DNA from: Desulfohalobiaceae bacterium S24
GTDB taxonomy: Bacteria; Desulfobacterota; Desulfovibrionia; Desulfovibrionales; Desulfothermaceae
Direction: 5' to 3'
DNA: 37,499 nt
Assembly: GCA_011389765.1 (NCBI GenBank)
Contig: JAABTT010000030.1
Location: forward strand, 1 to 37,499
Shown: in pieces, positions 14,033 to 22,312 of the stretch
How the letters are laid out: each line of letters opens with the position of its first letter
Numbering within the stretch: the first letter of the stretch is position 1
The notes under the pieces: generated by a model
Database searches by the model: none
Seen by the model: the letters and a program-made list of their open reading frames with translations, nothing else
What the model was told of the DNA's origin: nothing
Made by a program: the position numbers and the translations under genes

Positions 14033-15330
14033 ACGCTCTCCCCAAAGACTCGGTTGAAGATCAGATCTTCATGGCGCAGGTAATATTTCAAATCGAACAG
14101 TTCTTCCAGGTCGGCCCGATCAAGAGAATCTCTCAAGTCTGCACTTTCCCTGACAAGTGAATCAAAGGGCACTTTCTCCTCCCAGGACTGCATAGCCAGT
14201 TTTTGAACCGTTTCATAGGCCTTTTGCCGGGGAAGCCCCTTGTCCACAAGCGCCAGGAGAACCCGTTGCGAAAAGAAGAGATTATAGGAGCTTCTCAGGT
14301 TGCGGTCCATGTTCTCGAATTGAGCCTGCAGATTGGAAAGCAGGGAACACATGCGATTGAGCATATAGTCGATGAGAATGGTCGAGTCGGGCATGATGAC
14401 CCGCTCGACTGAGGAATGGCTGATATCTCGCTCATGCCAGAGAGGCATGTTCTCCAGGGCTGCTAAAGCATTGGTTCGAACCAATCTGGCCAGACCGCAG
14501 AGGTTTTCCGCGGAAATTGGGTTTTTTTTATGCGGCATGGCCGAAGAGCCTTTCTGACCTTGAGCAAAGCCTTCTTCCACTTCTAAGACTTCGGTCCGCT
14601 GCAGATGCCTGAGTTCGGTGGCCAGCCGCTCGATGCCGCCGGCAATAAGGGCCAGGGTTTGAAAAAAATGGGCGTGCCGATCCCTTTGGATAATTTGAGT
14701 GGAAATCGGATCCGGTTGCAGACCCAAAAGGGAACAGGCGATCTGTTCCACCTCCGGCTGCAGATGGGCATAGGTGCCGACGGCGCCTGATATTTTTCCG
14801 ACCCGGACATCGTCCAAGGCTTGATCAAAACGCTGTCGGTGTCTCAAAAATTCTGCATAAAAACCGGCGAGCTTGAGACCAAAACTCGTGGGTTCGGCAT
14901 GAACCCCATGGGTTCGGCCCATGACCACCCGGCCTTTGTATTTGAAGGCCAGGTCTCGAAGGACGGACAGGATTTGGTCCAAGCCGAACCGGATCATGCA
15001 GCCGGCCTGATTGAGCAGGACCCCATTGGCGGTGTCGGTGATGTCCGAGGAGGTGCACCCAAGGTGAATGAATCTGGAGGCGGGACCTACTTTTTCCTCG
15101 AGGGCCGTCAAGAAGGCGATCACGTCATGCTTGGTTTCTTCTTCGATGCTGAGCAGACGTTCAAGATCGAAATCCGCATTTTGACGGATTTCCTCCATCT
15201 CCTGCTCTGGAATGCGCCCTAGCTTATACCAGGCTTCACAAACCGCTAGCTCCACTTGCAGCCAGACCCGGAATCTGTTTTCCAGACTCCAAATGCACCC
15301 CATTTCCTGCCGGGTGTAACGCTCAATCAT
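14029..15330 (-). CDS. purB: Adenylosuccinate lyase
   Basis: The 433-aa enzyme of the fumarase/aspartase superfamily catalyses two fumarate-releasing steps in purine synthesis. The superfamily signature SSAMPHKKNP is present, with TSSDITDTA, GRTHGVHAEPTSFG and HERDISHSSVER. The about 430-aa length is that of the short bacterial (B. subtilis-like) form. It is 33 bases downstream of the FmdB-type gene and overlaps pyrE by four bases. Having a purine and a pyrimidine gene adjacent and coupled is common in this group of bacteria. Confidence 0.97.
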   Translation of the reverse strand: MIERYTRQEMGCIWSLENRFRVWLQVELAVCEAWYKLGRIPEQEMEEIRQNADFDLERLLSIEEETKHDVIAFLTALEEKVGPASRFIHLGCTSSDITDTANGVLLNQAGCMIRFGLDQILSVLRDLAFKYKGRVVMGRTHGVHAEPTSFGLKLAGFYAEFLRHRQRFDQALDDVRVGKISGAVGTYAHLQPEVEQIACSLLGLQPDPISTQIIQRDRHAHFFQTLALIAGGIERLATELRHLQRTEVLEVEEGFAQGQKGSSAMPHKKNPISAENLCGLARLVRTNALAALENMPLWHERDISHSSVERVIMPDSTILIDYMLNRMCSLLSNLQAQFENMDRNLRSSYNLFFSQRVLLALVDKGLPRQKAYETVQKLAMQSWEEKVPFDSLVRESADLRDSLDRADLEELFDLKYYLRHEDLIFNRVFGESV

Positions 15331-15363
15331 AAGGGCATTCTCTCACGGGCGGGGTTGCAAGGT

Positions 15364-15735
15364 TCAGTTCGGACTTGTTGTCTTGGTCTCTTTGCTGGGA
15401 TTTTCTCCCTTCGTTTCGGAAGAATTCGCCTTTTTGGAGCTTTCTTGAGCAGATTTTCCGTTGTTGCCGGCCTGATCTCCGTTCTTTTTTGCTGGCGTCG
15501 AGTCACCATTTGATTGGGCCTCGGTTTTATCAGCTCCATGATCGCCGTTTTTCTTCCCATCGGCATAATCCGTAACATACCAGCCGGTTCCCTTGAGGAT
15601 GAAGGCGGTGTTGGATATCAATCTTTTTGACGGCGCTCCGCATTGCGGGCATTTCATATCCCGCTCCACATAATCTTTTTGCCATTCCTCAAAGACAGAA
15701 TCGCATTGAGGGCATGAATATTCATAAATGGGCAT
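15364..15735 (-). CDS. FmdB-family zinc-ribbon protein
   Basis: The first 45 residues form a zinc ribbon, [11 protein letters not shown] then KCPQCG, with Cys8, Cys11, Cys29 and Cys32. The rest (about residues 58-123) is a low-complexity tail of Lys, Asn, Ser, Glu and Asp. FmdB-type proteins were first linked to regulation of formamidase genes, but most members have no proven role. The ribosome binding site GGAGGTGATTC before ATG 15735 is an almost perfect match to the anti-Shine-Dalgarno, so expression is probably strong. Confidence 0.92.
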   Translation of the reverse strand: MPIYEYSCPQCDSVFEEWQKDYVERDMKCPQCGAPSKRLISNTAFILKGTGWYVTDYADGKKNGDHGADKTEAQSNGDSTPAKKNGDQAGNNGKSAQESSKKANSSETKGENPSKETKTTSPN

Positions 15736-15769
15736 GAATCACCTCCGCATACACGTGAATAATTGCATT

Positions 15770-15791
15770 CTTTTACCAGATTTGGTAAAAG
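15770..15791. promoter_or_regulatory. Perfect 8-bp inverted repeat between the small basic gene and fmdB
   Basis: CTTTTACC (15770-15777) and GGTAAAAG (15784-15791) flank a 6-base spacer. It lies in the 84-base gap upstream of the FmdB-type gene. It lacks a T tract on either strand and could be an operator or a weak terminator. Confidence 0.4.
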
Positions 15792-15819
15792 TAAGCAGTT
15801 CCGGGCGAAAGTCAATGCC

Positions 15820-15936
15820 TTACGCTTTCCGGGCTTCAGACTTGGCTTCTTTGATTTGCTGCTTTTCACGTTTTTCTTTCCGTTTCCGTCTGCGGTCCAG
15901 TTCTTTTTTCCGCTCGATTTTTTTATGACGGGCCAT
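15820..15936 (-). CDS. Tiny Lys/Arg-rich basic protein, 38 aa
   Basis: The frame runs from ATG 15936 to TAA 15820 and reads MARHKKIERKKELDRRRKRK, then KEKREKQQIKEAKSEARKA. It is almost entirely Lys, Arg, Glu and Gln and is predicted as one helix. The strong Shine-Dalgarno AGGGAGGAAAAGAT lies just before the ATG, which is the main sign that it is translated. Similar very short basic proteins occur in other bacteria, but I cannot assign a function; nucleic acid or ribosome binding is only a guess. It lies upstream of fmdB on the same strand. Confidence 0.65.
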   Translation of the reverse strand: MARHKKIERKKELDRRRKRKEKREKQQIKEAKSEARKA

Positions 15937-16015
15937 ATCTTTTCCTCCCTAGCTGAATCGCTTTAAAAAGGAGACTCATATCAAGAAAGGGGGGGCTTTG
16001 TCCAGAGATAAATTT

Positions 16016-16031
16016 TGGCATAAAATTTGCT
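16016..16031 (+). promoter_or_regulatory. Sigma-54-type promoter (-24/-12)
   Basis: TGGCAT-AAAAT-TTGCT matches the sigma-54 consensus TGGCAC-N5-TTGCW at all but one position, with GG (16017-16018) and GC (16029-16030) exactly ten bases apart. Transcription would start near 16042 on the plus strand. The only thing downstream on that strand before the next opposing gene is the candidate small RNA. No upstream activator site was identified. Confidence 0.55.
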
Positions 16032-16041
16032 TCCAGATTTG

Positions 16042-16194
16042 AAATGCGGATTACTTGAGGAAGAAGCCCCAAGACATGGAGGGAAGCTCCGGAGGAGGCC
16101 TGCTATAAGCCCAGCGGGAATGAGCAGATCGTCCGCAGGGTTAAAAATATTTTACCGGGTCGGACCGGTTCCAGTCCCAGGTAAAGCTTTTTTT
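16042..16194 (+). ncRNA. Candidate GGA-rich small RNA
   Basis: The region lies between two minus-strand genes and has no convincing plus-strand protein frame. It starts about 12 bases after the sigma-54-like promoter and ends in a hairpin plus seven T (16188-16194), giving a transcript of about 150 bases. It contains eight GGA triplets (at about 16048, 16059, 16078, 16082, 16091, 16094, 16117 and 16162), one of them in the loop of a small hairpin, GGAG-GGAAG-CTCC (16078-16090). GGA-rich small RNAs in other bacteria (CsrB/RsmZ type) bind CsrA. That role here is inference; a leader encoding the 10-residue frame M-E-G-S-S-G-G-G-L-L (ATG 16076) is an alternative. Confidence 0.4.
16151..16194. terminator. 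Bidirectional terminator between rlmH and the candidate small RNA
   Basis: TTTACC (16151-16156) pairs with GGTAAA (16180-16185); GGG/CCC and GGA/TCC pairs extend the stem inward with a bulged A. On the plus strand GC and seven T follow. On the minus strand the stem is followed by ATATTTTTAA. It therefore suits both the minus-strand rlmH and a plus-strand transcript from about 16042. Confidence 0.65.
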
Positions 16195-16213
16195 ACCCGG
16201 GGGCCTTGAATGG

Positions 16214-16684
16214 TCAGTGATGATAGGGGTGTTTCCAGATGATGGCGCCTGCCCTGTAAATTTGTTCAAGCAAGAGAACCCGGGCCAGTTCATGAGGCAA
16301 AGTCGGCAGACCGAAACTCAAAAGAATCCGACTTTCTTCCTTGATGGTTTCGCTCAAGCCATAAGACCCTCCAAGTACAAAACAGGGGTCCAATCCCGGT
16401 TCTTGGAGCCAGCCCTGTAGGCATTGCGCAAATTCTGGCGAGGTGTATTGTTTTCCTTGGCTGTCAAGGGCAATGAGGAAATCTCGAGGCCGGAGCGATC
16501 TTTGAACGGCCTTTTGTTCCGCTTCCCGTTTTTTTTGGGGGGAAAGTCCGGGAGGAGCGTCTTTCAGTGTTGTATGCCGAATGGTATAAAATCCGGCTAT
16601 CTTCTTGAGATACTCATCCACGGCGACTTGCCAATAGCTTTTTTTCAGCTTTCCAATCCAGATGCATTTGATCTTGTTGCTCAT
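16214..16684 (-). CDS. rlmH: 23S rRNA (pseudouridine1915-N3)-methyltransferase
   Basis: The 156-aa SPOUT enzyme methylates pseudouridine 1915 of 23S rRNA. Length matches the E. coli protein (about 155 aa). Typical segments are IALDSQGKQYTSPEFA, FVLGGSYGL (the AdoMet-binding knot region) and the C-terminal HELARVLLLEQIYRAGAI followed by KHPYHH. A frame extends to 16744, but the conserved N-terminus MSNKIKCIWIGKLKK starts at 16684. The ribosome binding site is weak. It is divergent from the DUF4390-NtrYX run. Confidence 0.95.
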   Translation of the reverse strand: MSNKIKCIWIGKLKKSYWQVAVDEYLKKIAGFYTIRHTTLKDAPPGLSPQKKREAEQKAVQRSLRPRDFLIALDSQGKQYTSPEFAQCLQGWLQEPGLDPCFVLGGSYGLSETIKEESRILLSFGLPTLPHELARVLLLEQIYRAGAIIWKHPYHH

Positions 16685-16695
16685 GTGGATTGAGC

Positions 16696-16725
16696 TTGAC
16701 GAATTTAGCAGAAATTTGCAAATAT
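16696..16725 (+). promoter_or_regulatory. Possible sigma-70 promoter for the DUF4390-ntrYX run
   Basis: TTGACG (16696-16701) and AAATAT (16720-16725) are 18 bases apart on the plus strand in the rlmH/DUF4390 divergent gap. Transcription would start near 16732, about 40 bases before the preferred start of the DUF4390 gene. Confidence 0.4.
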
Positions 16726-16774
16726 CTTTATCTGAATGCAACATTCATCACTCGAAACCGATACTTGCTGCTTC

Positions 16775-17341
16775 ATGAAAAACAGCCCTATCCTGTTCTT
16801 TACGGTTCTGCTTGCACTGTGTGCTCTTTGTTTCGTCAAGGCCGGTCAAGCCCAGACCATCGAGCTGAAGAATCTCTCGCTGGACAATCTCGGCAATACC
16901 CTGCAACTGCATTTCGGGTTTACTCCGGATGAGTTTCAGGAATTTGACGAGTTGCTCAAAGACGGGGTCCCATTGAGGCTGAATTGTCAGGCCAGCTTGC
17001 TGCGGGTTTTCACTTTTTGGCCGGATCGCCTGGTCTCTCAAGAGGCAATGAGCTTTGAACTGAAGGCCAATACCTTGAGTCAGGAATATATTCTACACGA
17101 TCTCACGGCCGAAAGGAGCATGAAAAATAAGGAACTTGAGCCGCTATTGCGCAGCAATCTCTCTGAACTGGTGTTGAATCTTGGAGATTGGAAATCCTTT
17201 GTGCAGGGGAAAAAGTATGCATTGGAGTTCGATGTCAGCCTGCAACGCAATGATGTTCCAATCTGGCTCAAAGATGCCCTTTTTTTCTGGTCCGGATATA
17301 TCCTCAAGAAGAAAAAGTATCGAATGATCTTCACCTACTGA
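16775..17341 (+). CDS. DUF4390-family exported protein
   Basis: The 188-aa precursor begins with a signal peptide (ILFFTVLLALCALCFVKAGQA, then QTIELK). The mature part is a beta-rich DUF4390 domain with GFTPDEFQEFDELLKDGVPL and FALEFDV-like segments, ending in KKKKYRMIFTY. DUF4390 genes commonly sit directly before NtrY-type kinases, as here, so the protein may act with the sensor in the periplasm; that is inference from context. ATG 16736 would add 13 residues in front of the signal peptide, so 16775 is preferred. Neither start has a clear ribosome binding site. Confidence 0.85.
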   Translation: MKNSPILFFTVLLALCALCFVKAGQAQTIELKNLSLDNLGNTLQLHFGFTPDEFQEFDELLKDGVPLRLNCQASLLRVFTFWPDRLVSQEAMSFELKANTLSQEYILHDLTAERSMKNKELEPLLRSNLSELVLNLGDWKSFVQGKKYALEFDVSLQRNDVPIWLKDALFFWSGYILKKKKYRMIFTY

Positions 17342-17407
17342 TAGGCATTCCGGCTTGTGGCCTCCTCGGCAGACCGTCCATCAATCTCGACCGGTGAATC
17401 AGCTTTG

Positions 17408-19699
17408 ATGTCCTCATCAGAATATCAGTCTTTTCAAAATTCCGCTCAAGGGGATACCGCAAAGAAAACAGAACACTCCGCTCTGGTTGAACATCCAACC
17501 CAGGCCGAAACGCAGAATTTTATTCAAGCCCAGACCACTGCGACCAGTCGGAACAGGTTGCGCAGAAGTGAATTGCTGCTGGCTTTTTGCGCTTTTTTGC
17601 TTATTATTCTGGTAAGCTGGATAGAACTTCGGTTTTTTGGGGTTAATTCCTATCTCTTCCTGGCCGTTTTTAATCTCAACCTGATCCTGCTTTTGGTCAT
17701 CCTGTTTCTGGTAATCCGAAACGGCGTCAAGCTGTTTTTGGCCAGAAAACGGAAAGTCAAGGGCTCAGGATTACGTTCCAAGCTTGTCCTGGCCTTCATG
17801 TCCCTGTCTTTGATTCCCACCCTTCTCATGTTTCTGGTTGCGGTGAAATTTGTGCAGACTTCCGTGGATTACTGGTTCCGGGGCAAGATTGACAGCTCAT
17901 TGGAACAATCTCTGGAAATCGCCCAGTCCTTTTACAAGCTGACCCGGAAAGACCTTGATGCGCAAGGGCGGCACATCGTGGAGGCCATCAGAGAGAAAGA
18001 GCTTCGCTGGGGGGGGGAAGGGATGGAGCGCTTTTTACAGGAAAAGGCCCAAGAGTATGGACTGAGTCTTATCGGGGTGATTTCACCCGGTTTAAAAGAG
18101 CAAAATTGGTATGCGAAGCAAGAGTGGGAACAATCCTGGCCGGAGATCAAAGAAAGCATTGATTGGGTGGGCTTGAAAGATAAGCCCCGCTACTGGTCTA
18201 CCCTGCACAAGGGGGCGGGGCAGGATCTGGTGGCGGGTCTTGTCCCTGTGGATGATGCCAAGACAGGTTTTCTTGTTCTCGGTAATTCCATCGGCCAGGG
18301 GCTTTTGGAGAAGATGGATCAAATCGTGCAAGGCGTCCGGGAATATAAAACAATCAAGACCTTGAAGCAGCCCTTGAAAATAGCTTTTTATCTTATCCTT
18401 GGCTCCATGACCCTGTTGATCATTTTTGGAGCCATGTGGTTTGGATTCCGTCTGGCCAAAGAGATTTCGGCCCCGATTCAGGCCTTGTCCCTTGGGACGC
18501 AACGCATCGCCCATGGTGATCTGGGGGTGCGACTGGACGACAACTCCGGAGATGAGCTTGGGGTGCTGGTCCAGTCCTTCAACCTCATGGCCGAAGACTT
18601 GGAAAAAAGCCAGCACGGCCTGAACAAAGCCAATAAGGACCTGGCCAATCAGAATCTTGAACTGGAACAGCGGCGCGAGTACATGGAGGCTGTGCTCAAC
18701 ACCATTACTTCCGGAGTGATCTCTTTGGATCAAGACGGCCGGATCAGCACGGTGAACAAGGCGGCGGAAGACATCCTCAATACCAGGCGGGTGCTTTTGA
18801 TCAATCAAGATCCCCTGTCACTGCTTCCAAAGGCCTATGGAGATTTATTGCGCTCCGCTATGGAACGACTCAAAGAAGCCCCGGACACGCATTGGCAGCG
18901 ACAGCTTGATTTACGGCTCGGTGAGGATGAAAAAAAGATTCTCGTCAACGCCATCGGCCTGCGGGGTGGTCAGGGCGAAGAAATCGGCCTGCTGATTGTT
19001 TTTGAGGATATCACGGAGCTTGATAAAATGCAGCGGATGGCGGCCTGGCGGGAAGTGGCCAAAAGGATTGCCCATGAGATCAAGAATCCTTTAACCCCGA
19101 TCAAGTTGTCCGCGCAACGACTGGAGCGAAAATTCGGGAAGGATGTCCAGGATACAAGCTTTGTGGAGTGCACCTCGCTTATTGTCAGGCAGGTGGAGCA
19201 TCTGCAGCAAATGGTCCAGGAGTTTTCCAAATTCGCCAGACTGCCTGAGGTGACCCCGGAGCGGAACAGCCTGCAGCCGCTTATGGAGGAAGTGGTGACC
19301 TTGTTTCAGAACAGTCATGCCCATATCAACTGGCAGCTGGAAATCAGGAATGATATCCCGCCCCTGAAATTCGACCGTTCGGCCATGAAACAGGTCTTCA
19401 TGAATATCTTGACCAATGCCTCAGAGGTCCTGGAAGGGAGGTCCGACCCCGGGGTGTTCATCGATATAGATTACGACCGCAAAGCCGGCTGGGTCAGAAT
19501 ACAGGTGGCGGATAACGGCCCGGGGCTGGACGATGAAGAAATGCATCGTCTTTTTGAACCCTATTTTTCCAAAAAAAGAGGGAATACCGGGCTGGGCCTG
19601 ACGATTGTCAAATCCATCGTCAGCGATCATCAGGGCTATGTCCGGGTGCGGAAAAACGAGCCAAGGGGGAGTGTCTTCAGTATTGAGCTGCCTGTCTAG
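17408..19699 (+). CDS. ntrY: NtrY-type sensor histidine kinase
   Basis: The 763-aa membrane kinase has a polar N-terminal stretch, three hydrophobic helices (about residues 54-78, 80-103 and 125-149), a periplasmic sensing region (about 150-320), a fourth helix (about 324-347), HAMP (about 348-402), PAS (about 424-540) and HisKA/HATPase_c. His556 in AKRIAHEIKNPLTPIKLSAQ is the phosphorylated residue. The ATP-binding boxes are NILTNASEVL, VADNGPGLDDEE and GNTGLGLTIVKSI. This is the NtrY layout. A GTG at 17357 is an alternative start; neither has a strong ribosome binding site. It presumably phosphorylates the ntrX product encoded next. Confidence 0.93.
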   Translation: MSSSEYQSFQNSAQGDTAKKTEHSALVEHPTQAETQNFIQAQTTATSRNRLRRSELLLAFCAFLLIILVSWIELRFFGVNSYLFLAVFNLNLILLLVILFLVIRNGVKLFLARKRKVKGSGLRSKLVLAFMSLSLIPTLLMFLVAVKFVQTSVDYWFRGKIDSSLEQSLEIAQSFYKLTRKDLDAQGRHIVEAIREKELRWGGEGMERFLQEKAQEYGLSLIGVISPGLKEQNWYAKQEWEQSWPEIKESIDWVGLKDKPRYWSTLHKGAGQDLVAGLVPVDDAKTGFLVLGNSIGQGLLEKMDQIVQGVREYKTIKTLKQPLKIAFYLILGSMTLLIIFGAMWFGFRLAKEISAPIQALSLGTQRIAHGDLGVRLDDNSGDELGVLVQSFNLMAEDLEKSQHGLNKANKDLANQNLELEQRREYMEAVLNTITSGVISLDQDGRISTVNKAAEDILNTRRVLLINQDPLSLLPKAYGDLLRSAMERLKEAPDTHWQRQLDLRLGEDEKKILVNAIGLRGGQGEEIGLLIVFEDITELDKMQRMAAWREVAKRIAHEIKNPLTPIKLSAQRLERKFGKDVQDTSFVECTSLIVRQVEHLQQMVQEFSKFARLPEVTPERNSLQPLMEEVVTLFQNSHAHINWQLEIRNDIPPLKFDRSAMKQVFMNILTNASEVLEGRSDPGVFIDIDYDRKAGWVRIQVADNGPGLDDEEMHRLFEPYFSKKRGNTGLGLTIVKSIVSDHQGYVRVRKNEPRGSVFSIELPV

Positions 19700-19822
19700 T
19701 GCCCTGTGTCAAAAATTTTTAATAACATTTCAGACATTGCTAGTTATTTTATGTTTTTAAGGTTCAAAGCCGTAATGTCGGTACGAAGTCTGCAGTTAAA
19801 CTGAGGGGAAAGGATCTTGGGA

Positions 19823-21202
19823 ATGAAACCAGTCATTTTGGTTGTAGACGATGAAGAAGATATCAGACTTTCCTTGAAAGGCATCCTCGAAGATGAGGGG
19901 CGGCGGGTGGTGGCGGCAAGTCATGGCGAGGAAGCCCTCCAGATGCTGCACAAGGAAGAGCCGGACATTGTTTTTCTGGATATTTGGCTGCCGGGGAAAG
20001 ACGGTCTGCAAGTCCTGGATGCTGTTCGCAGGGATTATCAGGAATTGCCGGTGATTATGATTTCCGGTCACGGTAATATTGAAACTGCCGTCGAAACCAT
20101 TAAAAAAGGGGCCTTTGATTTTATTGAAAAGCCCTTGTCTTTGGAAAAAGTGGTGGTCACCACGAATAAGGCTCTGGAATTTCGAAAACTTCAAATTGAA
20201 AACCGGGATCTCCGCTCCAGGGTTAAAGTCGATTTTATTCAGGAACTGACCGGTGAGACCGAAGCAGTCCGGTATCTCAAAAATCAGATCGAAATTGTGG
20301 CTCCGACCGAAGCCTGGGTTTTGATCACCGGTGATAATGGGACAGGCAAGGAAATTGTGGCCCGCAGTCTGCATAAAAAGAGCAGGCGCGCCAAAAAAGC
20401 CATGATCGCCATCAACTGTGCTGCGATACCTGAAGAATTGATCGAAAGCGAGCTGTTCGGCCATGAAAAAGGGTCTTTCACCGGAGCGGACAAACCCCAT
20501 GAGGGCAAATTTGAGTTGGCGCACAAAGGCACCCTGTTTCTCGATGAAATCGGGGATATGAGCCTGAAGACTCAGGCCAAGATCCTGCGCATTCTTCAGG
20601 AGCAGACTTTTGAAAAGGTCGGTGGCAAGACAAGCATCAAGGTTGATGTGCGGGTTATTGCGGCCTCAAACAAGGATCTTTTTCAGGAAATCAGGGAAGG
20701 ACGCTTCAGAGAAGACCTCTACTATCGTTTGAACGTCTTTCCGCTCCATGTTCCCAGCCTTGAGGAAAGGGCTGAAGACATTCCCGTGCTTCTCGATCAA
20801 ATGATTTACTCTTTTTGTCAGGAACACGGTTATCACCCCCTGTCTTTTTCCAGAGAGGCCGTTCAAATCCTGAAGCAGCACCCCTGGCCTGGAAATGTCC
20901 GGGAGTTAAAGAATTTTGTGGAAAGGATGCTCATCATCCATGCCGGGCAGGAAGTCCAGGCTTCACAGCTTCCTCCGGAATTCAAGCAATCCAGGCCATC
21001 CGGAAAAATCTCAAACCCGGACCTCGATGAAAACGCCATTGACGGAGTTGATTTCAAGTCGGCCAGAGCGGAATTTGAGCGTCTGTTTCTTTCAAAAAAA
21101 ATTCAAGATTATCAAGGAAATGTATCCAGACTGGCTGAAGCAATCGGGCTGGAGCGCAGTTATCTGCATCGTAAACTCAAAGCCCTGGATATTGAGTATT
21201 GA
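19823..21202 (+). CDS. ntrX: NtrX-type sigma-54-dependent response regulator
   Basis: The 459-aa protein has a receiver domain (about residues 1-122, phosphoacceptor Asp53 in FLDIWLPGKDG), an AAA+ sigma-54 interaction domain (about 140-380, Walker A GDNGTGKE at 170-177) and a C-terminal Fis-like helix-turn-helix (GNVSRLAEAIGLERSYLHRK), as in NtrX. The sigma-54 contact loop reads GSFTGA (217-222) instead of GAFTGA, a mild change. The ATG at 19823 follows AAAGGA; a TTG two codons earlier is less likely. A 123-base gap separates it from ntrY. Its stop overlaps the next start (TGATG). Confidence 0.94.
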   Translation: MKPVILVVDDEEDIRLSLKGILEDEGRRVVAASHGEEALQMLHKEEPDIVFLDIWLPGKDGLQVLDAVRRDYQELPVIMISGHGNIETAVETIKKGAFDFIEKPLSLEKVVVTTNKALEFRKLQIENRDLRSRVKVDFIQELTGETEAVRYLKNQIEIVAPTEAWVLITGDNGTGKEIVARSLHKKSRRAKKAMIAINCAAIPEELIESELFGHEKGSFTGADKPHEGKFELAHKGTLFLDEIGDMSLKTQAKILRILQEQTFEKVGGKTSIKVDVRVIAASNKDLFQEIREGRFREDLYYRLNVFPLHVPSLEERAEDIPVLLDQMIYSFCQEHGYHPLSFSREAVQILKQHPWPGNVRELKNFVERMLIIHAGQEVQASQLPPEFKQSRPSGKISNPDLDENAIDGVDFKSARAEFERLFLSKKIQDYQGNVSRLAEAIGLERSYLHRKLKALDIEY

Positions 21203-22062
21203 TGACCGGCGCCACCCTCAAGGTCCCTGAGAGCGCCCATGGCGCCCGGCTTGATCACGTCCTGACTCTGCTCCTGCCCGGGCTGTCCCTGCGAGAGCGG
21301 CGGCGTCTGTGGGCTGAGTGTGTCGTGCGCGTTGATGGAACGGCCCGATCCAAAGGCTTTCGGGTCAGTACCGGCCAGACCGTCTCCGTGATGCGGCAGA
21401 CACTTTGGAGACCGCCGGAGTTCAAGGCGGAAGACTGGCCGGAGGTTCAAATTGTTCAAAAGCAAGGGGCCTATGCCGCTTTGTTTAAGCCCGCCGGCCT
21501 GCATACGGCCGTTGTCCATCAGAGTTCCCATCCAAGCATGGAACAGGGCCTTCCCCTTTTTTTTGCCGAGCCCGGGGCGAGGCTCCTGAATCGCCTGGAT
21601 CAGCTCACTTCCGGGCTTGTACTCGCGGCGCTCGATCCGGAAGGCGAAAACAAGTACCTGAGCTTGCAGCAAAGCGGTCTGGTCCGGAAATACTATCTGG
21701 CAGTGTGCAGGGGCCGGATAGAGGAGGAGACGAGCGTGCGGCAGCGCATCGACAGCGCCGGGAAAAAGAAAGTCCGGGTCACCCGGAAGGAGGATCCGGA
21801 CCCTTTGCGCCGGACCCGGATCAAGCCGATGGCCTATGCAGCAGGTCAGGATGTCTCCCTGGTGCAGGTTCTGATCCTGAAGGGAGTCAGGCATCAGATA
21901 CGGGCCCATCTGGCCTGGCTTGGTCATCCTCTGGCCGGTGATCCCCTGTATGATCCCCAAGCAGGGGGCACAGTGCGGCTGTTCCATTACTGCATCCAAT
22001 TTCCAGGTTTTGCCTGCGCACTCAAACCGGAAGCTAATTTTTTCAAAGAGGTCGATCTATGA
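21202..22062 (+). CDS. RluA-family pseudouridine synthase, divergent
   Basis: The 286-aa protein has an N-terminal S4-like region (about residues 12-65) and the RluA catalytic domain. The active-site motif reads NRLDQLTSGLVLA, with Asp133 as nucleophile; Asn replaces the usual His before RLD. The later motif KGVRHQIRAHLAWLGHPLAGD is intact, so activity is likely. Target RNA unknown. Its start overlaps the ntrX stop and its stop overlaps the next gene's start, so it is translationally coupled on both sides. Confidence 0.9.
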   Translation: MTGATLKVPESAHGARLDHVLTLLLPGLSLRERRRLWAECVVRVDGTARSKGFRVSTGQTVSVMRQTLWRPPEFKAEDWPEVQIVQKQGAYAALFKPAGLHTAVVHQSSHPSMEQGLPLFFAEPGARLLNRLDQLTSGLVLAALDPEGENKYLSLQQSGLVRKYYLAVCRGRIEEETSVRQRIDSAGKKKVRVTRKEDPDPLRRTRIKPMAYAAGQDVSLVQVLILKGVRHQIRAHLAWLGHPLAGDPLYDPQAGGTVRLFHYCIQFPGFACALKPEANFFKEVDL

Positions 22063-22286
22063 AGATTCAGGTAAAGTGTTATGCCACTTTGGCCCATCAT
22101 CAGCCCGGAAACGGAGAGCGTTTTTCCGTCGAGTCCGGAACCTCGGTTGCGGATCTCCTGGAGGTTTTGGGTATGACACCGGAGGCGGTCAAGGTCGTTT
22201 TTGTCAACGGCAAACATGTGGGCCAGGACTTTGTCTTGTCGGAGGAGGATCGAGTGGCTTTGTTTCCGGCGGTTGGGGGGGGGTGA
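22059..22286 (+). CDS. MoaD/ThiS-family sulfur carrier protein
   Basis: The 75-aa ubiquitin-like protein ends in VALFPAVGGG; the C-terminal Gly-Gly is the site of adenylation and thiocarboxylation in MoaD and ThiS. FSVESGTSVADLLEVLGM and VFVNGKHVGQDFVLSEEDRV are typical of the fold. It could serve molybdopterin, thiamine or another sulfur-transfer route; no moa, thi or E1-like gene is next to it. Its ATG overlaps the stop of the pseudouridine synthase gene (ATGA). Confidence 0.9.
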   Translation: MKIQVKCYATLAHHQPGNGERFSVESGTSVADLLEVLGMTPEAVKVVFVNGKHVGQDFVLSEEDRVALFPAVGGG

Positions 22287-22312
22287 GGAGACACTGAAGA
22301 ATGAAGCAAAAC

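Noticed and set aside
16027..16209. 60-codon plus-strand frame over the candidate small RNA
   Set aside because: It begins without a ribosome binding site, runs through the terminator hairpin and shows no protein-like composition.
19700..19822. Separate promoter or small gene in the ntrY-ntrX gap
   Set aside because: The gap is AT-rich with a loose inverted repeat, but no -35/-10 pair with acceptable spacing and no frame with a ribosome binding site was found.
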